From Cephalotus follicularis (Eukaryota > Streptophyta > Magnoliopsida > Oxalidales > Cephalotaceae), in assembly GCA_001972305.1 (NCBI GenBank), contig BDDD01001754.1, forward strand, positions 16,568-80,567: a stretch of DNA of 64,000 bases. The letters run 5' to 3'. The position numbers were made by a program, and so were the translations under genes. Below, in pieces: positions 56,161 through 64,000 of this stretch (position 1 is its first letter; each line of letters starts with the position of its first letter). Under the pieces are notes generated by a model. That model had not been told where the DNA came from, did no database searches, and saw nothing but the letters and a program-made list of their open reading frames with translations.

Positions 56161-59100
56161 TGTAACACCCCCCGAACGGAGGGAGTCGTCACGGGTCCTA
56201 ATCCTAGACTATTCATAACCGATCTTATAACATGGCTCAATTTTATTCCTTTTTATCAATTTATTAACTTAGCATATATTCCTATTTAACTATAAATCAA
56301 GGTTTGCCTTTATTCTTACTATCAAATTATTAACTTATCTTTAATTCAAATTGCGTGATGGTCTAAAACTTAATATTCAAAATCTAAAACATTGTCTAAT
56401 ACTTTATTCATAATATGAAACTTAAGCATAAACCAAAACTGAAATATAATCCAAAGTTATAAACTGAAAGACATAATATTGCTCAAATAAGGGTCCTAAC
56501 ATGACCATAATATAACTAAACATAAATGGTTCCATCTCCTACGTGATCCTTAAACATAGGTGACATCTCGCTCATCACACATTGCCCAGATGCTGTCCCA
56601 GAATACCTGCCTCATGGAAACAAAAACGCGGCTGAGCAAACCTCAGTACGGATATAGAATCATAAAACATAAAACGGTAATTTTAAAAGATAGAAAATAC
56701 CTGAATCTTCAAATATCATATACTTTATGCATAAATAAATTAACATTATTTTTAAAAAGCGAAGGTAAATAGACATACAATCAATTCAAAACGAATATCT
56801 AATTTTAAAAGCGTTATTCAATTTAAAAACATAAGCCAAGTTCAAAACAGTATCTAAATCAAACGTCAAGTTACTTTAACATCAACCAAGTTAAAGATTT
56901 TAAAATAAAAACTTATCCGATTCCATAATCTCATCATAGAGATCCAAACATATCACAGAGACTTATCCGATTCCGATATCTCATTCCAGAGATCCAAAGC
57001 GCATACACATATGCGAAGTTGCAAGGGGTTTGCAAGGCCCACATGCCAAACGGAAAGACGTGTACGGCACTACGCAATCAATCCCCAAAATCCGAATCCT
57101 TAACATAACAAAAACTAGAGTATACCCATACGCCTCTATCACAAAATCGGATCCATAAGTCCACCTCATGGGACTTATTCAAAACAAAGAGAGACGCCGT
57201 AGTCGAATCACACTGCTACGGAAGTGTCACGTCCCCGTGCCAGGCCCACGACGTGCCTATGGTACCTCCATAGGTAGGAAATATCTCTGTGTATATCTTT
57301 ATTTCAAAAACATGGTTTTATTTCTAAAAACAATTTAAAAACGTAAACGTATTTTCTAAACATTTTCTGGACATAGCAAAATCATTACGTAACATCAACT
57401 CATTTATTTTCCACTATAAAGAGATGATCATTTCATAACATATCGTAAAAACATAACCAAGTCTATAAAACGAGATCATAGATTAAAACTGATTTTAGTT
57501 TGATAAATAGATAGCCAAAGAACGATAGAAATCCGTACATTATTTATAAAGTAAAACTATCTTTTTACTATAAAAACAGTAGGAGGGTGTCAAGGAACGA
57601 AACATCCGTACGTTATTCATAAAAATATAAAACTGAATTTGTTTAGATAAAACCGAAGGAGATATCGAAGAACGAAAAATCCGTACATTATTCATAAAGT
57701 AAAATTAACATTTTTACTCTAATAAAATCAATATGAGCTCCAAAGAAAGAATGATCCGTACCTTAAGCGATCACAAAAATAGCTTTACGAATTGATCAAC
57801 AATTTAAAAGTCCCTCGAAGCACAAAAATCTAAAAGGTGCAATATCATTCATATAAGGATTCAATTATCACTCCCAAACATCAAACAGTAACTTAATAGT
57901 GTTTAAAACAGACTCCAAATCATTAGACGGACAAACGGATTACAAAACTTGAAACCAGAAAATTCGCTGGACAATTCCAGTCGACTGTATCAAGATCCAG
58001 TCGGCTACTCAAAGGTGGCAGTCGACTGTGTGGCATAGGCAGCCGACTATTCATACTAGGTTGAATCCAGTCGACTGTTTAATGGGTGGCAGTCGACTGT
58101 TTAATGGGTGGCAGTCGACTGTGCAAGGCAAAACAACTGACTGTTTCAATAGGCAGTCGACTGTTCTGGCGACAGAACAGCAAAAACAGCAGTTTCAATT
58201 CCAATCTTCTGTCAAAACCGTTTTTACTACATTACTAGATGATTTTAAACACTTATATAGGTCTTATGTGACTTAACCGTGGCATTTAAACATCCAGAAT
58301 CAAAAAGTTCAGGCAGTTGGTGATCACACTTTTAAAGAGAAGCAAGTTCCAATTCTTTATATGCATAACTTATGTGATCAATTTCTGTCATATACCAATT
58401 TCTAGTTTCAATATCTGTTTATAACCATTACTAGACACCTCAGGGCTTGCTAACAATCTCATAAACATTAACCAAACATACATGGCAAGAATTAATAAGA
58501 AAACACACTAGCAACCTATATGAACATGCATTGGATATTATAAACGAAAATTCACCGCTAAACCATATCAATAGAGTAAAACAAACCTGGTATGATGATC
58601 AAAGGAGAACAAAACGAATTCCAATCTTGCAGGTTCGGGTCTTAGGCACAATGACACAATGGAGGCACAAACAAGGAGCATATATCATATATAACCAAGA
58701 AATAAGGCAATTTAGGTTATGATAAGCCAAAAAGGAATCCAAATTCTGATATAATGTGGAAAGGGGGCATAATTTCGGGATTTGAGGGAGAGGAAGAAGG
58801 AAAGAAATTAGTTTTGTGAGAGGGAGAAGGAAGAAAACGGGAAAGGGAGGGAAGAAAAGGGAAAAATAAGTTTTTAACCAAAAATACAATTTTTGTTTCT
58901 TAATAAGATAATTTTGCCAATAATAATAATAATAAAACTGATTTAAACTAATTTACAATACAATAAAATTAATTCAATTAATTTTACTTATTCACGTACA
59001 TAGTCCAACCAATATTCAACAGCCCGAAATTAACGTCTTTAAGCCTAAAACATAAAAGCCCAAATTAATAATTCAAAAACTGATTTTAAAATACAAAACA

Positions 59101-59313
59101 ATTAACTTTTATTTTTCCATAATCCTTATTATCTTATTTTATCAAAAGCCCAAAGGTTATAATATTTAGCCTAAGACATAAAAGCCTAAAAATTATATCA
59201 TATAGTCCAAACACAAGAGTCCAAAATTTAACATAGGCCAACATAATATAACAAAGTGAAATAAAATCAAATAAAGATCCAAAAATATGCAGGTGAACGA
59301 ACGGGGTATTACA
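56161..59313 (-). mobile_element. S5: solo LTR in C5 RT
   Basis: Plus-strand termini TGTAACACCCCCCGAACG and CGAACGGGGTATTACA, flanked by ATCAA on both sides (56156-56160 and 59314-59318), a perfect duplication. Length 3153 bp, no interior. The minus strand is favoured because a pyrimidine-rich leader (58890-58780) and a GCTCAGCC-type tail (near 56630) read that way. A GTCGACTG array is at 57970-58165. 57290-57760 has repeats of aaaatccgtacatta type. No gene: short frames have no motifs. Confidence 0.9.
57970..58165. repeat. Motif array, GGCAGTCGACTG flavour (S5)
   Basis: About eight copies: ccagtcgactgt, ccagtcggctac, ggcagtcgactgtg, ggcagccgactatt and others, with a short tandem repeat gtttaatgggtggcagtcgact. 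The same words are found in copia C2 and C6, although S5 is gypsy-like. Confidence 0.88.
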
Positions 59314-60082
59314 ATCAATACGCATGTTACTTGCATATGCATCCTTTAAGGATTTCACTCTTTTTCAAATGGATATTAAAAGTGCTTTCTTAAATGGTGT
59401 AATAAAGGAGGAAGTATATGTAGAACAACCTCCCAGGTTTGAAAACCCTCATTTGCCAAACCATGTCTTTAAACTTTCTAAAACTCTATATGGTTTGAAA
59501 CAAGCTCCTAGAGCTTGGTATGAAAATTTAAGTGGTTATTTGTTTGAAAATGGTTTTAAAAGAGGAACAATAGATATTACACTCTTTACGAAAACTTGTA
59601 ATAAAGAAATTTTAATTGTCCAAATTTATGTTGATGATATCATTTTTGGGTCTACTAATAAAAATTTGTGCAAGAATTTTGCTAAGATTATGTAGGACGA
59701 ATTTGAAATGAGCATGATGGGAGAGCTCAAATATTTCCTAGGACTTCAAGTCAAACAAACAAAAGATGGAATCTTCATCAACCAATCAAAGTATGTCAAA
59801 GACTTACTCAAAAGATTTGGGATGGAGAACTCCAAAAAGAGTAAGACTCCTATGAGCACAACTACGAAGCTAGATAAGGACGAGCAAGGTAAACCTATCG
59901 ACCAAAAACTTTATAGAAGCATGATAGGTTCATTGCTCTATTTAACGGCTAGTAGACCAGATATTTTGTTTAGTGTTTGTCTATGTGCTAGATTTCAAGC
60001 TTCACCTAGAGAATCACATTTGCATGCAGTAAAAAGAATTTTTAAATACTTAGCTTACACACCAACCTTAGGCCTTTGGTAC
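59314..60082 (+). pseudogene. C5: copia RT continued, to the start of RNase H
   Basis: After the ATCAA duplication, RT continues: DFTLFQMDIKSAFLNG (first catalytic Asp kept), EEVYVEQPPRFENP, LYGLKQAPRAWYENL and the active box YVDD at 59627-59638 (IYVDDIIFGS). One TAG is near 59693, then FEMSMMGELKYFLGLQVKQ, YVKDLLKRFGMENSK, SMIGSLLYLTASRPDILFSV and HLHAVKRIFKYL. It breaks off at GLWY, 60082, where C7 begins. Catalytic residues are intact, so the enzyme died mainly by interruption. RNase H would be beyond C7, outside the window. Confidence 0.94.
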
Positions 60083-61411
60083 TGAAATAAAATAATTGCT
60101 CTCGCAAAATACAAGAGGGGGGGTGAATTGAATAATAGAGCAATAACAAACAAATAAAAAATTTAAAGTAAAAAGAGTAGGGATAGAAAGATTCTCTGTT
60201 TTTAGAGTGGTTCGGCTAACTCTTGCCTACGTCCACTTTTCCCAAGGGAGCTCCTTGAGTTTCTACTAGCTCGAATTGATTAAGGAAGCAATTCGTTACA
60301 CCTCACAGTTTTGTGATTGACCTCAATCACTAGACCTTGACCTCAAGACCTTTAGAGGATTCACTCTCCTCTTTTACAAGTGTTTGTAAGGTGTTTACAA
60401 TGTAACCTCTCAGTAGGTTTGGCTTACAATAAAGAACAAGAGAAAATTACAGAAAGAAACTTCAGAAAAAATAAAACTTTGAAGCTAAGAGCACTTTGAA
60501 CTTTGTATAATGTAACTTTGCTTGATTGCTTGTGTTCTTTGTTTCTTGATGTTTTCTGAAGCCTTGAACCCTCATTTATATAGCCAAACAATCCATGTAT
60601 CCGTTGCTTAAATCATGGAGATTTTGAATTGAAAAACTGATGATTTGCTGTAAACTCTGTTATGTAGTCGTTGGAGCAAAGCCGTCGATGTCTTTGATAA
60701 GCGTCGATGCCTTTACCAGTTAACTAGCCGTTGCGAGCATCCAGGGCGTAATTGTTGTCGAAAGACGTCGTTGTCTATAAATGGCGTCGATGTCTTTTCT
60801 AGAGTTGTCGCCAGTCTTTGAAGATGTGAGCAACACATCGATGTCTTTCATGGGCGTCGATGTTCTTTCTGGAAACACAAAAGTTATGAGCAACACATCG
60901 ATGTCTTTTTAAAGGTATCGATGTCTTTTGATTGGACGTCGGTGTCTTCATAGAAATGGATCGATGCTTTTCTTCAAAAATGACCTGTAACTTTTTGGCA
61001 TAAACGCATCGATGTCTTTGTAAAGGGATCGATGTCTTTGAGTTAAACAGTCGATGTCTTCTCTAAAATAGATCGATGTCTTTGAATGAAAATTGCCTGT
61101 AACTTTCTAGGATAAAGACGTTGATGTCTTCTCTAAAAGGGATCGATGTCTTTAGTGAAAATTGACCTGTAACTTTAGGGGCTAAGGACGTCGATGTCTT
61201 TGGAGAAAAGGATCGATGTCTTTCATGAATAACCACCTATAACTCCTGGTTCATTAAAGGCATCGATGTCTTCCTTCAATGGCGTCGATGTCTTTTATGT
61301 AAAATGTCTTTTTGCCTTTTGTGAGATTGAAATTATCTTGCACATAAAATAAACTTGTTAAAAAGCAAATATGTTATCATCAAAACTAGGATTGAGACTA
61401 AAATGTCAACA
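60083..61411 (-). mobile_element. C7: copia 3' LTR
   Basis: Plus-strand left end TGAAATAAAATAATTGC and right end AAATGTCAACA; length 1329 bp. On the minus strand it starts TGTTGACATTTTAGTCTC, like C4, contains the array at 60680-61310 and a TATA box gctatataaatg (60571-60582), and ends with a C-run (ccccccctcttg, 60125-60113). It is inserted in C5 pol after GLWY. Confidence 0.92.
60680..61310. repeat. Motif array, GCGTCGATGTCTTT flavour (C7 LTR)
   Basis: More than 20 copies of gcgtcgatgtcttt, gatcgatgtctttg, gacgtcgatgtctttg and similar. The minus strand reads aaagacatcgacgcc, the flavour of C4. The same flavour recurs upstream of ORF3 of this element at 63290-63465. Confidence 0.93.
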
Positions 61412-61759
61412 ATCTCCCCGTTTTTTATGATGACAAAAATTTGCGCATAAACTTACTAAATTTGTAGAATTTCATTTATAAAGCTATCTCCCCCTTTTTT
61501 TGATAGCATCAAAAAGACAAAGACAAAAGTAAGCTCCCCCTTAAGAGTAGAGGGATGTGACACATGACATCATAAGAACAATATACCATCAAGATTCAAA
61601 ACATCATAATAATAAAAAAAAATATTCAAAGTATAGCAAACTCAGAACATAAACATTAGTTTTCATAAAAACAATACAAACACTTTTTCAAAGTACACAT
61701 TATAACACTTGTTCAAATTACAAAACATAAATCGTTAAAATTACATAACACAAACACGA
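61412..61759 (-). other. C7 3' region with polypurine-tract-like boxes
   Basis: The plus strand shows atctccccgttttttatg at 61411 (next to the LTR), atctcccccttttttttgat at 61485 and gctcccccttaag at 61533. The rest is A/T-rich noncoding. Confidence 0.8.
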
Positions 61760-63099
61760 TCAAGATTCAGAGTGAGCAGATTCATCTCCAGAAGTGTCTT
61801 CGCAGTTGTCAATTGTTTTTGATTCGGCAAGCTTTCGTTCTAGACGTTTGAGACGTCTCTTGGTGACATGTAGATCATAGTATATCGTGTCTTCAATCGT
61901 CTCAAAATCGGTGTGAATTGTCTTGTGATCTTTCTCCAAGAGATCAAGTAGAGAGTTAAGAGAACTAAACTTGCCATCGATTGACACTTCCATTGAATCT
62001 AATCGGACATTTAGAGCATCAAAGCGAGAACTCATAAACTCAACTAGTCGATCATACTCAGAGGTAGAAGTGGAACCACGAGTATGAGAAGGAGGATGAG
62101 AAGGAGTAGCTTCTTGACCAGTTTCTTGAACTTCCCACGCAGGTATTTCATCTTGCTCCTCTCGGTTGATTCTCTGACTTTGATCACTTCTTGGACAGTA
62201 AGTCCAATTCCCTTCTTGCTTCTTCCAACCCATTCAATTCAGAGTGCTTTTGTTGTAGGTGTCTTCCTTTTTCAATTTCGTTCCAATCTCCCCCTCAAGA
62301 TGAACTTCATGGTAACGGAAGATTATGGTTAAAATGCAACCAAAAGGAAGGACATATTTCTTTTGGGTAAAAGCACGGACCATAGTATGGAGCATAATCA
62401 ATGGATAGCAAAATTCGATTTTGGTAATGATGCACCACATTAAAAATGCTTGCATCCTAGTAAGTTTTGCATATCCACCACCGGTAGGAAGTAGCTGGTG
62501 AACAATAAGATGGTGTAAGAGACGATGATCGACAGAAAGTCTATTTGTACAAAGAGCCATATTATGATGAATATTTGGATCATTTGGGTAAATGATTGAC
62601 AAAATGTCATTTGGGTGGAATCCCTCAACTTCTGGCCACTTCTTGTATTCGAAAATATACAAGCCGGTGTGAGGAATATGAAGGATCGAGGCAAGAATCC
62701 TAGCATCTAGAAAGATTCTTTGGCCTTTAACAGTGGAAGACGGGGCGAATTCTTCATGTGGACTTGAAACAATACGTAAATTCATATAAAACTCTTTGAC
62801 AAGCTTAACATAAAATAATCTTGGATTTGCACAAGGGGAAGAAGATGCAAATTATCCAGCCAAGAAACGAAAGCAAATTCATTTGAACAAAAAGATAAGT
62901 CTATGTTCCTACCTCCCATTACTCTTTTATCAACAAAAATAGCACTTTGGAGGGGAACGATTTCCTCGGATTCGGAATCCGATTCAAAAGCAGGATCGGG
63001 AGAAGGTTCCCGAATATTAAGCTTCCGTTTTGAAGCAGGTTTCTCTTGCTTGGAGGAGCAAGCAGCCCTCTTTTTACTAGCACGTTTTGTCTTAGTCAT
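61760..63099 (-). pseudogene. C7: ORF3, nearly full length, one frameshift and one stop
   Basis: The likely start is MTKTKRASKKRAACSSKQ at 63099 (basic, as in C6 ORF3). The N-terminal part has PSPDPAFESDSESEE and then FAFVSWLDNL. A frameshift near 62830 precedes the VKEFYMNL block. The domain continues: FLDARILASILHIPHTGLYI, ALCTNRLSVDHRLLHHLIVH, GGYAKLTRMQAFLMWCIITK and LEGEIGTKLKKEDTYNKSTL. A TGA at 62234-62236 stands where C4 ORF3 has Arg, then MGWKKQEGNWTYCP, a linker, a coiled coil (YDRLVEFMSSRFDALNVRL and following) and an acidic end DTSGDESAHSES. It resembles C4 ORF3 closely and C6 ORF3 only in layout. Function unknown. Confidence 0.85.
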
Positions 63100-63468
63100 T
63101 TTATCGAACAGTTGGAGTGCACAACACAAAATATAAAAACTGGAAGAAACAGAGATTGGAGTACAGACACTGAATTTAGATGACCAGAGAAGAAGGAGTA
63201 GAGTATGTATTTTAAAGGCTATAAAGATTTTTTAGAAGAAAAAAATTGCAGAAAAATCGTCCTAGAAGTGTAAAGGTGAGATAAAAAAAATGTGGTCGAT
63301 GTGTTTTTATGAGAAGTCGATGACTGATAGAAAGACGTTGATGTGATTTAAAAAAGCGTCGACGTGTTCTTTAAAAACTCAATGAAAAGCATCGATGTGG
63401 AATAAGAGGAAACGAAGCGTTTTGGAAAACATCGACATATTTTTAAAGAGATCGACGTGTTTTGTAAA
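63100..63468 (-). promoter_or_regulatory. Putative internal promoter of C7 ORF3 with ATCGACGTG array
   Basis: On the minus strand: about eight motif copies (acacgtcgatc, atgtcgatg, acacgtcgacgc, acatcaacg, acatcgaccac; 63465-63290), then a T-rich stretch, a TATA-like ctttataggc/tttaaaatac region at about 63200-63225 and a pyrimidine-rich leader of roughly 100 bp to the ATG at 63099. The layout repeats that of C6. Activity is inferred only. Confidence 0.5.
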
Positions 63469-64000
63469 TGTCACACCCGTTTCCTACCGAGACGGATGTG
63501 ACAATCACGTGGTAAGCCTCCTTCTGAAAACCACCACGTGATATCTTGAAACCTAAAATTTCTTTAAAAACAATGTCATCAAAAGAAAAGCTAAGCTTTC
63601 TAAAAACTTGAAAATTTTTCTAACTCTTAAATTTTTACGAAAATCGGGCATGTAGTATCCGTTTATCGGACTATGCCCCCTGTAAAGAAAAACACAATTC
63701 ATATCCACACTCCCGAAGGAGGAATCAGCAGTTTTAAAATGGGTTGGGCTCAGCCTCAACCATATCATCAAAGCAAGAAGCATAAATATATAGGGCTCGG
63801 CCTTTTAAAAGCAAAACCATAAAAGAAAAACCGTTTATATAAAAACATAAATAAATGCATAAATTAAATGTTGATGTAGTTATGCTATGCATGTGTTGAA
63901 ACCCTGGTAGCATGCCTTGCCCTCGTGGTCCATCATCCACTGAACAGATCTAACAATCATCTTGCCTCTATCTGGAAGGGGAAAGAAAAAGGAGGGGGTT
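63469..64000 (-). mobile_element. S6: end of a gypsy LTR, S1-related, running out of the window
   Basis: The plus strand begins TGTCACACCCGTTTCC. It contains cgggcatgtagtatccgttt, atcggactatgccccctgta and actcccgaaggaggaatc, the same modules as S1 at 1240-1350 in the same orientation. It is therefore the 3' end of a minus-strand LTR. The outermost 35 bp form an inverted repeat (tgtcacacccgtttc and gacggatgtgaca). It interrupts C7 upstream of ORF3. No coding sequence. Confidence 0.8.

Noticed and set aside
60680..61310. CRISPR-like or satellite array
   Set aside because: Copies are short, degenerate and irregularly spaced, without unique equal-length spacers; they lie in an LTR of a plant element.

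Overview
This is nuclear DNA from a flowering plant, almost certainly a repeat-dense (pericentromere-like) part of a large genome. I see no intact host gene, tRNA, rRNA, CRISPR array or bacterial feature. Nearly every base belongs to nested LTR retrotransposons and solo LTRs. The plant assignment rests on SIRE-type Ty1/copia elements carrying a third ORF, Athila and Tat-type Ty3/gypsy elements, initiator-Met-tRNA primer sites (TGGTATCAGAGC) and the depth of nesting. I cannot name the species.

Layout, with labels used below. 1-1056: degenerate repeat. S1 (1057-7419, minus): solo LTR with target duplication CTATC, itself interrupted by solo LTR S2 (2465-5188). G1 (7425-8975, plus): broken gypsy pol. 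T1 (about 8990-12528, plus): Tat-type gypsy with LTR, gag, protease and the start of RT. C1 (12529-14391): copia LTR plus primer site. 14700-15110: coiled-coil gene fragment. C2 (15307-16686, minus): copia RNase H and LTR. G2 (16687-23732, plus): decayed gypsy with two unequal LTRs. C3 (23733-24046 and 41606-42785, minus): one copia gag split by S3. S3 (24047-41600): solo LTR with target duplication CACTC. It contains the Athila element A1 (25105-36832, minus, duplication GACCT), which contains copia C4 (31275-35710, plus), and also solo LTR S4 (37363-40071, duplication TCAAC). G3 (43041-45702, plus): gypsy 3' end and LTR. C5 (45703-45799, then 51340-60082, plus): copia with gag and pol. C6 (45800-49540, minus): copia derivative with gag and ORF3 but no pol. 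G4 (49541-51339, plus): gypsy pol and LTR end. S5 (56161-59313): solo LTR in C5 RT, duplication ATCAA. C7 (60083-63468, minus): copia 3' LTR and ORF3. S6 (63469-64000, minus): start of another LTR.

Common theme: at least ten of these LTRs carry irregular arrays of a short palindromic motif with core GTCGAC or ATCGAC. There are three flavours, and each occurs in both a copia and a gypsy family: GCGKCGACGCTTTG-like (copia C5, gypsy S2), GACATCGACGTCTTT-like (copia C4 and C7, gypsy S4), and GGCAGTCGACTG-like (copia C2 and C6, gypsy S5). In C6 and C7 the element's own flavour recurs a second time, directly upstream of a TATA-like box and the ATG of ORF3. That suggests an internal promoter built like the LTR promoter. 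This is the most interesting signal in the window.

Limits: LTR ends and target duplications were read directly. Domain names come from recognising conserved motifs, not from searches. Mismatch counts were made by eye.
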